Assembly (NCBI GenBank): GCA_903824665.1
Contig: CAIJXT010000008.1
Span: forward strand, 26,357-90,356
Length of the DNA: 64,000 nt
Direction: 5' to 3'
Source: an uncultured Bacteroidota bacterium
GTDB taxonomy: Bacteria; Bacteroidota; Bacteroidia; Chitinophagales; Chitinophagaceae
Shown: one piece after another, positions 8,437-16,261 of the stretch
Layout of the letters: every line of letters starts with the position of its first letter
Position numbering within the stretch: the first letter of the stretch is position 1
Made by a program: the position numbers and the translations under genes
Notes under the pieces: model-generated
Seen by the model: the letters and a program-made list of their open reading frames with translations, nothing else
Database searches by the model: none
What the model was told of the DNA's origin: nothing

Positions 8437-8535
8437 CGCCCCGCGAATCCCCCACGAACCCATTTCGAATCCTGAAATCGTGATTTCGTCTCCCCCTGGT
8501 ACATCTTACAGCTACTTTTTCGATCAAAAAATTGC

Positions 8536-8660
8536 ACAAACGTTTAAAAAAATGCAACAACATGCACAAACTGTCAACTTTTGTCAAAAAAGTGCAGAAA
8601 ATGCTACAAACGTTTAAAAAGTATCAATTTTATTCAATCTTGTTGAGAAACGTTTAGAAA
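8536..8660 (+). repeat. Spaced AAACGTTTA repeats in the element 1 control region
   Basis: Two copies read ACAAACGTTTAAAAA (starting about 8536 and 8606) and one reads AGAAACGTTTAGAAAG (about 8646). The core AAACGTTT is self-complementary. The position directly upstream of the structural operon suggests operators for the divergent XRE repressor. Confidence 0.55.
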
Positions 8661-8724
8661 GTGTTAGAAACAGGAAAGTGCCACTTTGCGGTGATAGCAT
8701 CTTTGTGTCGCAAAACAAAGAAAT

Positions 8725-9273
8725 ATGCGCACAGCAAAGATTATAGACCTCGTACCTCACTCACAACCTGGCCGCAAAAGGCAGGTAGTCGCCATTGATA
8801 AACTTTCCAATGCCGCATGGAATTTCGCCCATACCATTTTATGGCCGCAGCAAACATTCTGCAAAGAAGATCTGAACGGGACATTGGAATCTATTCAGTC
8901 TTACTTTGAGTTGTCAACGGATAAGAAAAAAGCGTTTACCAGCTTTTGCGAACGTATTATACTTACAGACCGATACGTTTCCGCCCGTCCTGAAAGATAT
9001 GTCCCCAACCCCTCCGTGTGGTTCAACAGAAATTATGAATTCGGTTTTGCAGGAACTAAAAGCTGGTATCAGCGGTTACAACTACAACGAGAAGAAATAC
9101 CCGGCTATTTGCAACAAAGCTCCGTTATCGCCAGTTGCTACCTTGACTATTCGCTAAAGCCCTCTGCCAAAGTATTTACCCGGTGCCGGAAGAAGCTGCT
9201 TGAATTGAAAGCAAACAAGCTACTTCAATACTTCTACAATTCTATTATTCATCTCAACTACTCAATACAATAA
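8725..9273 (+). CDS. Hypothetical protein, first gene of the element 1 operon
   Basis: A 182-aa protein of no recognised family, with no signal peptide, membrane segment or catalytic motif seen. It is rich in aromatic and basic residues (for example WFNRNYEFGFAGTKSWYQRL), and predicted to be mostly helical and soluble. The start ATG follows a possible promoter within 20 bases, giving an almost leaderless message. It ends two bases before the next gene, so it is the promoter-proximal member of the long operon. A regulatory or DNA-associated early role is plausible only by position. Confidence 0.7.
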   Translation: MRTAKIIDLVPHSQPGRKRQVVAIDKLSNAAWNFAHTILWPQQTFCKEDLNGTLESIQSYFELSTDKKKAFTSFCERIILTDRYVSARPERYVPNPSVWFNRNYEFGFAGTKSWYQRLQLQREEIPGYLQQSSVIASCYLDYSLKPSAKVFTRCRKKLLELKANKLLQYFYNSIIHLNYSIQ

Positions 9274-9275
9274 TA

Positions 9276-9500
9276 ATGAGCAAGACAATCAACACAATTG
9301 CTGCTACAAGTATTCCGCTACAACCCTACACGCCTTTGCAGCTTAGTGCCATGTATCTGGTAAGCAAAAAGACATTTAATAAATGGTTGCAGCCATTTGC
9401 TGAAGAAATCGGTGAGCGGAAAGGACACTTTTTTACCGTCAATCAGGTGCAGACAATTATTGAAAAAATTGGTTTTCCTGGCACTTTAATCGCTGAATAG
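9276..9500 (+). CDS. Small helix-turn-helix protein, copy B
   Basis: A 74-aa paralogue of the protein at 6928-7143 (shared PLQPYTPLQLSAMYLVSKKTFNKWLQPF and KGHFFTVNQVQTIIEKIG). It is second in the rightward operon, whereas copy A is transcribed leftward, so the element has one copy on each side of its repressor. A three-unit array of the same 20-bp iteron begins 10 bases after the stop. The gene plus its 3' iterons look like a duplicated module. Differences at the N-terminus and after the last helix indicate old divergence rather than a recent copy. Confidence 0.8.
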   Translation: MSKTINTIAATSIPLQPYTPLQLSAMYLVSKKTFNKWLQPFAEEIGERKGHFFTVNQVQTIIEKIGFPGTLIAE

Positions 9501-9510
9501 CATAAGTAAA

Positions 9511-9570
9511 TCGGGGAAAATTTGTCCTGATCGGGGAGATTTTGTCCTGATCGGGGAATATCGCTCCTGA
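9511..9570 (+). repeat. Right 20-bp iteron array
   Basis: Three perfectly phased 20-bp units: TCGGGGAAAATTTGTCCTGA, TCGGGGAGATTTTGTCCTGA and TCGGGGAATATCGCTCCTGA. The end of the third unit supplies the A of the next gene's ATG. Orientation is opposite to the left array at 6857-6916, so the two arrays point outward from the repressor. Confidence 0.9.
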
Positions 9571-9821
9571 TGGCGAAAGCAGTCCAGAATGGCAATAGAC
9601 CTTTGTCCTACAAAAGCAAAAAAATGATGAAACCAGACACAGTAAACGCAACCTCAAATTTCAGCAATGTGATGCTTACAGGAACAATACTGCTTGCCAA
9701 TGTGGACATGAATGGTTTGCTGGACTATAGCCTCAAAGCATTTTTTGGCGGAGCAATATGGCTTGGGTATAAGATAACTGCTGACTACCTGGAACGGAAA
9801 CGTAAATCAAAAAACAAATGA
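9570..9821 (+). CDS. Small membrane protein
   Basis: An 83-aa protein (or 65 aa if the ATG at 9624, MMKPDTV, is used) with one or two short hydrophobic segments (SNVMLTGTILLANVDMNGLL and LKAFFGGAIWLGYKITADYL) and a strongly basic tail (ERKRKSKNK). The upstream start coincides with the last base of the third iteron, which makes the internal start attractive because it leaves the iterons non-coding. It overlaps the next gene by four bases. It is one of several small membrane proteins in this operon and could belong to a particle membrane or to lysis control. Confidence 0.65.
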   Translation: MAKAVQNGNRPLSYKSKKMMKPDTVNATSNFSNVMLTGTILLANVDMNGLLDYSLKAFFGGAIWLGYKITADYLERKRKSKNK

Positions 9822-10300
9822 GTACAGCAAACAAAATTCTGGCGGGCTCTGTAATAGGAGCCGGAGCCATTGCCGCCATTGCTTACCTGAAAAACATTAA
9901 AAGAGCGCAGGCACAATTGGAAATTATCCCTGTTATTAACATCCACCAGATAAGTCTTGAAGGACTAACCGTAAGAGTGGATGCTTTACTGAAGAACCCA
10001 ACAGGTGCAAGTTTTAAAATCAAGTATCCATTTGTCAAGTTGAATCACAAGGATGCACTGTTAGGCAGTTCTCAGGCTGTCAATAAGGACATAAAAATAC
10101 CCGCATTTGGGCAGGTGATGATAAAGGATATAATGATTAAAGTGCCCGTGCTTAGTTTTTTCTCGGTTGGCTACGACATTATCAAAGCCCTGATGAACAA
10201 GCAGCCCATAACACTGACCATATCAGTAATCACAACAGCCGATTTAGGCGTAACGCAGGTAGCTATTGAACACAAACAGGACATGACACTAAAAAAGTAA
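9818..10300 (+). CDS. LEA14-like (WHy/LEA_2) membrane-anchored protein
   Basis: A 160-aa protein with an N-terminal membrane anchor (ILAGSVIGAGAIAAIAYL) followed by a beta-rich domain at about residues 38-155. That domain has the pattern of the LEA_2/WHy fold: VINIHQISLEGLTVRVDALLKNPTG, then IKYPFVKLNHKDALLGSS and a closing IPAFGQVMIKDIMIKVPV. The NPTG turn after the first strand pair is characteristic. LEA_2 domains are small beta-sandwiches found on membrane-associated proteins. It is coupled to the preceding gene (ATGA overlap) and sits three bases before the next, suggesting stoichiometric expression with other envelope-associated products. Confidence 0.75.
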   Translation: MSTANKILAGSVIGAGAIAAIAYLKNIKRAQAQLEIIPVINIHQISLEGLTVRVDALLKNPTGASFKIKYPFVKLNHKDALLGSSQAVNKDIKIPAFGQVMIKDIMIKVPVLSFFSVGYDIIKALMNKQPITLTISVITTADLGVTQVAIEHKQDMTLKK

Positions 10301-10303
10301 ATA

Positions 10304-12148
10304 GTGGAAGCAAGAAAGAAACGAAATATTAAAAGCGGTGAGCAGTACAGCCGATTGTTCCCGGAAGCAAATACAGCTACGCATACCATAATGACAAATG
10401 CGGGAGTAGGCGATACTGTGGCATTTATCCCGAAAGTAGTGCGTAAAACACTCGATCATACAAAGGCTATTGCTAAAGTACTGAAAGGAAACAGTGACTA
10501 TGACACATGCCGTAATATCTGGCAATTCGTGTACGACCACATTGCGTACCGCAGGGACAAAGATGGCTATGAGCAGATAAGAAGCCCGGCAAGATCATGG
10601 CATGACCGTCAAGCAGGAGTTGATTGCGATTGTTACACCACGTTCATCAGCAGCATACTTTCCAATTTAGGTATTGCGCATAAGTTGAGAATTACGAAGT
10701 ACAGCAAACCCTACTTCCAGCACATCTATCCTATTGCCAACTGTAACGGCAGGGACGTAATACTGGACTGTGTTACAGACCAATTTGATTTTGAAGTACC
10801 ATACAGTGAAAAAAAAGACTATCCAATGGATCTACAATACTTAGATGGCTTAGATGATATAGGCTACAATGACAACCGCCTGTTTGACGGCACGGGCGAA
10901 ATGGAAGAATTAGGGAAGCTGTTTAAAAAGAAAGCAAGCGCACCTGCCTCCGGTGGCGGCAATAAAAAGGGCGGTGGCGTATTCAAAAAGATCGGCGCTG
11001 CCGCAAAAAAGGTCACAAAAGCAGCCGGAGGAGCGGTAAAGAATACAGGTAAGAAAATAGCTACCACAGCTAAAAAAGCCAACCTGAAAAAGGTGCTGAA
11101 TGTCGTTAACAAAGTAAATCCGGCAACGGTAGCCCTTCGTAATGGATTGTTGGCAGGCATGAAGCTGAATGTAAGTAATGTGGCAAAGAGGCTCCGGTGG
11201 AGTTACCTCACCCCCGATCAGGCAAAAGCAAAGGGGATGCAGATGGACAGGTGGAATAAGCTGGTACAGACTAGACAAAAGCTGGAGAACATCTTTTATG
11301 GTGCTGGTGGCAACCCTGCCAATCTGAAAAAGGCAATACTCGGTGGTAAAGGCAATAGCGATAAGGCGGTAAATGGCTTTGATGGCTTTGATGGCTTGCG
11401 AAACCGCAGTGATGCAGCACAAATGAGCGTACATACTTCTTTGTCGCAACTGCTCGGCCCTGAAATATACTATTCTGAAAACGGATATCAGTCGCTTGGT
11501 GAATTAGGAGAACCGGTTACCCTTGCGGTAGTTGCCGCAGCATCGGGCGCAATCGCAACGATTGCCGGGCTTATCAAGAAAATTGGCGACATCTTCGGTG
11601 GCAAGGGTGAAGGCTCTAAAGATTTCAACGAGGCTGAAAATGCAGTAGCTGAAAAAGAAACTCAGGCGATCACCCAACAAGCAAACGAAGCTGGTGTATC
11701 ACCTGCCGAAACATTTACGCCTACAAGCCCATCTGCAACCAATGAAGGCGGTGGCGGATCGCCCGGAAGTGCCACACCCCCGTCTGCTTCATATGACAAC
11801 CCAATGCCCAGCGACAGCGGTGGTGGAACTACTACGGCTGTTTCGCCACCAGCGCAGACGAGTACCGAAGCAACCGAAAGCGGAGAAAAGACAGCGGCAA
11901 AAGCTGCCACAGATGCAGGCAATAACGAAGAAGGATTTTGGAACAAGCATAAAAAGTGGCTGCTTCCGGTGGGAATAGGTATAGGAGGGTTAACGATAAT
12001 AGCCATAGCCGCCTCTGCCATGAAATCGAAATCCAATACCCCTATACCTGCAAAGGCAAAACCTATGCACGGGCTGCCATCCAGAAAAAACCACCAAAGA
12101 AGCAAAGGAAAAAAGCAGGGCAAGAAAAAATCAGTCAAACTGTTGTGA
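10304..12148 (+). CDS. Transglutaminase-like peptidase with two membrane segments
   Basis: A 614-aa protein with a GTG start three bases after the previous stop. Residues about 60-160 are a transglutaminase-like cysteine-peptidase domain: Cys in GVDCDCYTTFISSIL, His in YFQHIYPIANC, Asp in VILDCVTD. A Lys/Ala/Gly-rich basic segment (about 205-290) follows. A hydrophobic segment lies at about 409-427 (TLAVVAAASGAIATIAGLI), a Pro/Ser/Thr-rich linker at about 470-535, a second membrane segment at about 550-572, and a basic tail at the end. Three copies of the element's recurring motif occur (DGLDDIG, VNGFDGFDGL, NGYQSLGELGE). It may be a virion-maturation or entry protein; the substrate is unknown. 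Confidence 0.72.
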   Translation: MEARKKRNIKSGEQYSRLFPEANTATHTIMTNAGVGDTVAFIPKVVRKTLDHTKAIAKVLKGNSDYDTCRNIWQFVYDHIAYRRDKDGYEQIRSPARSWHDRQAGVDCDCYTTFISSILSNLGIAHKLRITKYSKPYFQHIYPIANCNGRDVILDCVTDQFDFEVPYSEKKDYPMDLQYLDGLDDIGYNDNRLFDGTGEMEELGKLFKKKASAPASGGGNKKGGGVFKKIGAAAKKVTKAAGGAVKNTGKKIATTAKKANLKKVLNVVNKVNPATVALRNGLLAGMKLNVSNVAKRLRWSYLTPDQAKAKGMQMDRWNKLVQTRQKLENIFYGAGGNPANLKKAILGGKGNSDKAVNGFDGFDGLRNRSDAAQMSVHTSLSQLLGPEIYYSENGYQSLGELGEPVTLAVVAAASGAIATIAGLIKKIGDIFGGKGEGSKDFNEAENAVAEKETQAITQQANEAGVSPAETFTPTSPSATNEGGGGSPGSATPPSASYDNPMPSDSGGGTTTAVSPPAQTSTEATESGEKTAAKAATDAGNNEEGFWNKHKKWLLPVGIGIGGLTIIAIAASAMKSKSNTPIPAKAKPMHGLPSRKNHQRSKGKKQGKKKSVKLL

Positions 12149-12177
12149 ATCATCTTCAACAATTAAAACAAACCAAA

Positions 12178-12810
12178 ATGGCAAAACAAAAGAAAGGCGG
12201 CAAAAATAAGTTTGCCCAGAAAGCAAAACAGGCTGGATTTATTGACTTTCATCAGCGATTACAGACGAAGGACAACATAAAAAATTCAGCCCTCGAAACA
12301 GGCAAAGATTTACTGATTGGTGTAATAGGTGGCGGTGTGGCGGGTGCGGCAATAGGTAAACCCTCCCTCCTTGTTGGAATCGGGTTAACAGGTGCGGGAC
12401 ACTTCACGGACAACCACTTGTTAAAGCTGTTCGGTATCGGGTTGATGGCAGCCAATGGCTTCCAAAGATCAAAATCTGTGAACGGGCTGGAAGGGCTGGA
12501 CAAACAAGCAATCCTCAACCGCATACAAGCCTACAAAGACAATTTTTCTGAGAAGCTTTTTATAGACAAACTGACTGGCAGACGTTCTGCTAACACTGAA
12601 TCTGCAAATGGTATTGGGGAACTCCAGTTCTTCAATTACCCAAACGATGTGAATGGCGCATACGATGAACTGGCAGCCCTTGAGGACTTGGAACAGCAAA
12701 TTGCACAAAGCGGTATCGACCAGATGCAGGTATCGGGCATGGGTGAGTTTGGAGAATTTGGGGAAATGGGAGAACTGGCATCTATAGACGCATCAGATTT
12801 AAACCTGTAA
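12178..12810 (+). CDS. Membrane-associated structural-type protein with NGLEGLD motif
   Basis: A 210-aa protein. The ORF track begins upstream, but the ATG at 12178 (MAKQKKGGKNKF) follows the end of the previous gene by 29 bases and gives a typical basic N-terminus. Residues about 37-90 hold two hydrophobic glycine-rich segments (LLIGVIGGGVAGAAIG and LFGIGLMAANGF). The motif SVNGLEGLDKQ is at about residue 100. The C-terminus is acidic and has a short GEFGEFGEMGEL repeat. Hydrophobic glycine-rich segments of this sort resemble membrane proteins of internal-membrane viruses. It is directly upstream of the candidate major structural gene. Confidence 0.7.
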   Translation: MAKQKKGGKNKFAQKAKQAGFIDFHQRLQTKDNIKNSALETGKDLLIGVIGGGVAGAAIGKPSLLVGIGLTGAGHFTDNHLLKLFGIGLMAANGFQRSKSVNGLEGLDKQAILNRIQAYKDNFSEKLFIDKLTGRRSANTESANGIGELQFFNYPNDVNGAYDELAALEDLEQQIAQSGIDQMQVSGMGEFGEFGEMGELASIDASDLNL

Positions 12811-12863
12811 CAAACAATATAACAACAATCAATAACCAAATTAAAAACCAAAAAACAACTATT

Positions 12864-13580
12864 ATGTTAGAATTCAACGGAATTGAAGAGTACAGCAACC
12901 AGGGCGCACTGCTTGGCGTGGACGGGCTGGATGATGCGGAACTGTTAGGTGCATTACGGAGCATGAACCCCATCAAACGTGCCAAGACAGTCAACAAGCT
13001 GGCAAACAGCGGCCCTGCCAGCAAGGGGTCGAGGGCGGAAATGGAAAAACACTTCGGTGAGCTGCCGCCCAATATCAAGCAGTCATTGGTAAAAGGGGAA
13101 TTGCGCCTTGCGGACACAATCGTCTATTCTATCAAGAAGGTAGGAGCCAAGACCATAAAGATGTTTGAAACGCAGGACACGAAGGAAATAGGCTTGCGCA
13201 ACATTTCCAATGCCAAACTGCCAAAGAACCAGATATTGCTGGTAAGCGGCATTATCCTTCTTGCTGGTACGTCTGCGGATGCGACCAATGACAAGGTAAT
13301 GGCAACGGAATACAAAGGCATTGAGTTTTTTCCGGCAATCGCATCGGGAGAGCTTAACCTGAAGTCCAACAAAAAGCAGATAGTACCGGAAACAGGCTGC
13401 GGTGTATTCAAGACAGGTAACTATCATGGCGTACCTGCTGGCTATTACAAGCTGGCTAATCCCCGGCTGATCCTTGATGATGTGCTGATAGAACTGACCA
13501 TTGAGTTAGGCACAATGGACGGCATACCTGCCAATACCTACCTGTATGCGGCATTGCATGGCACGATCACCACTCCATAA
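12864..13580 (+). CDS. Candidate major structural (capsid) protein of element 1
   Basis: A 238-aa protein not matched to a named family. Residues 1-75 are helical and acidic, with the shared motif twice in variant form (FNGIEEY and VDGLDDAELLGAL), and could be a scaffold-like or cleaved leader. Residues about 80-238 are beta-rich (AGYYKLANPRLILDDVLIELTIELG, ending ANTYLYAALHGTITTP), consistent with a single jelly-roll. Support for high expression: it has its own 53-base leader, and a perfect 14-bp hairpin follows its stop inside the operon, as often seen after phage capsid genes. The assignment as capsid is inference; no signature residue proves it. Confidence 0.55.
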   Translation: MLEFNGIEEYSNQGALLGVDGLDDAELLGALRSMNPIKRAKTVNKLANSGPASKGSRAEMEKHFGELPPNIKQSLVKGELRLADTIVYSIKKVGAKTIKMFETQDTKEIGLRNISNAKLPKNQILLVSGIILLAGTSADATNDKVMATEYKGIEFFPAIASGELNLKSNKKQIVPETGCGVFKTGNYHGVPAGYYKLANPRLILDDVLIELTIELGTMDGIPANTYLYAALHGTITTP

Positions 13581-13586
13581 CCGGCA

Positions 13587-13618
13587 GCGGCAGCTATTGC
13601 GCCTGCAATAGCTGCCGC
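13587..13618 (+). terminator. Perfect 14-bp hairpin after the candidate capsid gene
   Basis: Arms GCGGCAGCTATTGC and GCAATAGCTGCCGC with a four-base loop, seven bases after the stop codon. No T-tract follows (CTAAATAAAC), so it is more likely an RNA-stabilising or attenuating structure than a full terminator. It lies inside a long operon. Confidence 0.8.
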
Positions 13619-13631
13619 CTAAATAAACAAC

Positions 13632-14201
13632 ATGGCAAACCTGTTAATCAAACGGCTACCCAACATACCCTATCTGCCCTATATAGCCATGAGCATTGCC
13701 GTTCCCGCATTGCTGGTGATATTCAGTAAGAAAGCAAAGGCTGCAAACCAAAGGGCATCAACGCCCTACAATAACCTGAAAGCCTTTCTTACCATGATCC
13801 AGTATGCTGAAGGCACTTATGGGCAGGACGCTTACCGTATGCACTATGGCGGACAATTATTTAACAGCTATGCCCGTCATCCCAATATCGCTATTACCAA
13901 AAGTGGCATTACAAGTACAGCCGCTGGCGCATACCAGATATTGTACCGGACATGGACAGGCGTACAACAGGCATTGCAACTGCCGGACTTTAGCCCGGCA
14001 AGCCAGAACAGGGCAGCCATTGAACTGATCCGGCGAAGGGGTGCATTGCAAGCGGTGTTGGCGGGACGGTTTGAAGATGCGGTGGAAAAATGTAAAAAAG
14101 AATGGGCATCACTCCCCGGTGCAGGTTATGGGCAGCGGGAACGTAGCCTTGCACTACTCAGCGATGTGTATAGAAGTGCGGGTGGGCAGGTAGTAGTATA
14201 A
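13632..14201 (+). CDS. Membrane-anchored lambda-R-like lytic transglycosylase (GH104)
   Basis: A 189-aa murein hydrolase. Residues about 15-32 are a membrane anchor (YIAMSIAVPALLVIFSK). The rest matches the lambda endolysin R / GH104 fold: the catalytic glutamate in MIQYAEGT, the R(M/N)xxYGGxLFxSYxxHP loop, SGITSTAAGAYQIL, and the hallmark end WASLPGAGYGQRE. It would cleave the MurNAc-GlcNAc bond to form a 1,6-anhydro product. The N-terminal anchor is unusual for a free endolysin and suits either a signal-anchor-release endolysin or a particle-attached entry enzyme. Two further wall-active proteins follow in the operon. Confidence 0.88.
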   Translation: MANLLIKRLPNIPYLPYIAMSIAVPALLVIFSKKAKAANQRASTPYNNLKAFLTMIQYAEGTYGQDAYRMHYGGQLFNSYARHPNIAITKSGITSTAAGAYQILYRTWTGVQQALQLPDFSPASQNRAAIELIRRRGALQAVLAGRFEDAVEKCKKEWASLPGAGYGQRERSLALLSDVYRSAGGQVVV

Positions 14202-14219
14202 CAATTAAAAAATAAACAG

Positions 14220-14630
14220 ATGAGCGAAAACAATGCGCCAGCAATCAACATAGCGGGCATCGTCAAAAAGCGGTTTGACTTGCTGATAACCGCAGGGGAT
14301 GCAACCTACACCCAAACATTCGAGCTGGATAAGACAATTGCCTTTGTAAAGGGAGTGTTGCTCACATCGGATAAGGACGACCTGATGTATTACAGGGGTT
14401 CGCAAAAGATAGAGATCAACAGGCAGGAAATATTCCCTGAAGGCTATGAAAGCAAATTGGTTATCAGCGGTATCAACTGCCCTGTCAACCAGCGGTACTA
14501 CCTGACGGGAAATATGCCCATCGGCAACGGGCTTATAAAGATTGACTACAAGGATAAGGATGACAGCCGTGCGCCATTTGAGGCATACCGCATTTCGCTG
14601 TACCTCGATTGTGAACTGAAAGCCTATTAA
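14220..14630 (+). CDS. Small beta-rich protein, putative minor structural protein
   Basis: A 136-aa protein of unknown family, without signal peptide or membrane segment. Predicted strands alternate throughout (RFDLLITAGDATYTQTFEL, IEINRQEIF, AYRISLYLDCELKAY), giving the profile of a small beta-sandwich. It is third after the candidate capsid gene, 18 bases after the GH104 gene, and is followed by two more small beta-rich genes. A set of small jelly-roll-like proteins would suit a tailless icosahedral particle, but this is inference from composition and position. Confidence 0.6.
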   Translation: MSENNAPAINIAGIVKKRFDLLITAGDATYTQTFELDKTIAFVKGVLLTSDKDDLMYYRGSQKIEINRQEIFPEGYESKLVISGINCPVNQRYYLTGNMPIGNGLIKIDYKDKDDSRAPFEAYRISLYLDCELKAY

Positions 14631-14649
14631 CCCGATAAACTGCAAAACT

Positions 14650-15105
14650 ATGCTGACCAATGTAATTATTGTGCCTATCCCCATAACAAGACGAGGGCAG
14701 AAGGTCTTTTTCGAGGTAAGCATCCCAAAAGACGTGAACAGGATAATCGGGATCGAAGCAAGCATAACTGGCTTATCGGGTATAACGCTGGTCGAAATTA
14801 TTGGCAGGCAGGTTGCTGGGATGATAAAGCTGCAAGCCGAAGGTATAGCGAACCAATGCTACAGCACTCAGGCACATATCGGCATCAGCAGTTTAGACAA
14901 GAACCAGCCCGGCTTCAACCCTGCATATACAGCTTGGCAGCAAAACGCATATGTAGGCAGTTATAACCGGGAACCGGAACAAGTAAGGATCGGCAATACG
15001 AACACGCTTTACGGCAGTTATACGGACATATATGGCAAAAGAATAAGCAGGGATTTGGTTTACACTATCGGGCTGTATTTATGGACGGAAAGAAAAGACA
15101 ACTGA
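14650..15105 (+). CDS. Small beta-rich protein, putative minor structural protein
   Basis: A 151-aa protein with no recognised family. The N-terminal half has alternating strands (NVIIVPIPITRRGQKVFFEVSI); the C-terminal half is rich in Tyr, Asn and Gly (NTLYGSYTDIYGKRISRDLVYTIG). No catalytic motif or membrane segment was found. It is spaced 19 bases from the previous gene and one base from the next. The second strand-rich gene of three in a row, it is a candidate capsid, penton or spike component. Confidence 0.6.
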   Translation: MLTNVIIVPIPITRRGQKVFFEVSIPKDVNRIIGIEASITGLSGITLVEIIGRQVAGMIKLQAEGIANQCYSTQAHIGISSLDKNQPGFNPAYTAWQQNAYVGSYNREPEQVRIGNTNTLYGSYTDIYGKRISRDLVYTIGLYLWTERKDN

Positions 15106-15106
15106 A

Positions 15107-15439
15107 ATGACACAAGAACTGGCAATAGCCTATATCCGAAAAAGAACGGCAGAGCTTGGGCAAGGCGATCAATATTACCTCCGCTTCCGGCATTATGTGC
15201 TACCCCCATTGGGTGAACAGGTAATAACAGGAGGGACAGCATTATTCGTGCTGGTTGACCCATCACCACATATCAGGGTAGAAAATGAAACAGGATTGTT
15301 TGACCTGACCGAAACAGCAGTCAACGAATTGCAATACGAGTACCAGGGTATATTCCATATAACCAACTACAGCCCTTCACTGCAACACGTTCAAATGATA
15401 CAGGTAATTTTTAAAAACGAAGCACAATGCCACAGATAG
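15107..15439 (+). CDS. Small beta-rich protein, putative minor structural protein
   Basis: A 110-aa protein of unknown family. After a helical start (ELAIAYIRKRTAEL) it is strand-rich (QYYLRFRHYVLPPLGEQVI, ALFVLVDPSPHIRVENE). It begins one base after the previous stop and overlaps the next gene by 13 bases, so it is translationally coupled in both directions. Grouped with the two preceding small beta-rich genes as likely particle components; nothing more specific can be said. Confidence 0.58.
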   Translation: MTQELAIAYIRKRTAELGQGDQYYLRFRHYVLPPLGEQVITGGTALFVLVDPSPHIRVENETGLFDLTETAVNELQYEYQGIFHITNYSPSLQHVQMIQVIFKNEAQCHR

Positions 15440-16254
15440 AAGAAAAGTTTGACCAGGACAGGGTTGACGGTCTCAAAAGATACCTTCAAAGAGAGGCATC
15501 GAAGAACAGGAAGAAGGACTTTGAAATTGTAGTGGATGGCTTTAAGGTAGTGTCCCGTACCAATAACGTTGACGAATTTGATGAGTATGAACAGGAACTC
15601 AGGAATGATACCAGCAGCCTCAGTATCCTCATCTATGATGGTCCGACAACCAACCGCAATACGAAGCATTCGTTCTACTTCAATGACGAACGAACCACAA
15701 ACCGAAAAGCGGTGAACGGATTGGGCAGCCTTGGGGAAATTGATCACCTGGTGCAGATGAGGATTGATGAAAATAACAGGGATCATATGGTTGCGAAGCT
15801 GCGGGAAGACCTGGAGCGGACACAAGATGAACTGGATCAGGCTTTGGAGTACAATGAAACGCTGGAACAGACGGTCAACACCTTAAAAAGTAAGAAGCTG
15901 TCCGACAACAACAACCTCGGAGACTTACTAAATGCGTTCATCGGCTCTATAGTCAAATCCAATGCCAGCAAGCTGCCGGGGGGTGAAATGCTTGCTGGGC
16001 TATTTGCAGGTGCGGAAACGGAAAAACAACCAATAGAACTCCCACAGGAAGGGGAGCCGTCTAAAGTAACCTTCAAAAAACAAAAACCAGCGGACGAACC
16101 AGATGAAATGACCCAAAACCGGATGGCATTGATTGCGGATCTACAGAAAAAACTCAATGAACTGCAAATGGTGGGCTTGTTCTCCATTATTGAACACCTG
16201 ACCACCAAACCGGAACAAATACAAACAGTAATCGAAATTCTTAACGACAAATAG
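15427..16254 (+). CDS. Coiled-coil protein with NGLGSLGE motif
   Basis: A 275-aa protein. Residues 1-90 form a mixed alpha/beta domain (DFEIVVDGFKVVSRTNNVDEF). The element-specific motif KAVNGLGSLGEID is at about residues 94-106. A strong coiled coil follows at about 115-155 (LREDLERTQDELDQALEYNE), then a Pro/Glu-rich linker and a second helical region (LIADLQKKLNELQM). It overlaps the preceding gene by 13 bases. The architecture suggests a scaffold or connector that joins partners; no enzymatic motif is seen. Confidence 0.62.
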   Translation: MPQIEEKFDQDRVDGLKRYLQREASKNRKKDFEIVVDGFKVVSRTNNVDEFDEYEQELRNDTSSLSILIYDGPTTNRNTKHSFYFNDERTTNRKAVNGLGSLGEIDHLVQMRIDENNRDHMVAKLREDLERTQDELDQALEYNETLEQTVNTLKSKKLSDNNNLGDLLNAFIGSIVKSNASKLPGGEMLAGLFAGAETEKQPIELPQEGEPSKVTFKKQKPADEPDEMTQNRMALIADLQKKLNELQMVGLFSIIEHLTTKPEQIQTVIEILNDK

Positions 16255-16261
16255 AAAAACA

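Larger units (their letters stand above)
8247..8724. promoter_or_regulatory. Divergent control region of element 1
   Basis: About 478 bases between the repressor and the structural operon. It contains a tandem 10-mer CATTTTCAAA at 8417-8436 and three spaced copies of an AAACGTTTA-A/G-AAA motif (about 8538, 8608, 8648), plus two TGCACAAAC words at 8533 and 8563. The start of 8725 is preceded at about 8708 by a CTTTG box resembling a Bacteroidota -7 element (one mismatch to TAnnTTTG). The 71-aa ORF at 8402-8617 runs through these repeats and is not considered a gene. Confidence 0.6.

Noticed and set aside
8402-8617. 71-aa plus-strand ORF in the element 1 control region
   Set aside because: It is composed of the tandem 10-mer and AAACGTTTA repeats and lacks a credible start context.
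8417-8660. CRISPR array
   Set aside because: Repeats are 10-16 bases and either tandem or irregularly spaced, without spacer-size regularity; no cas genes are present in the window.
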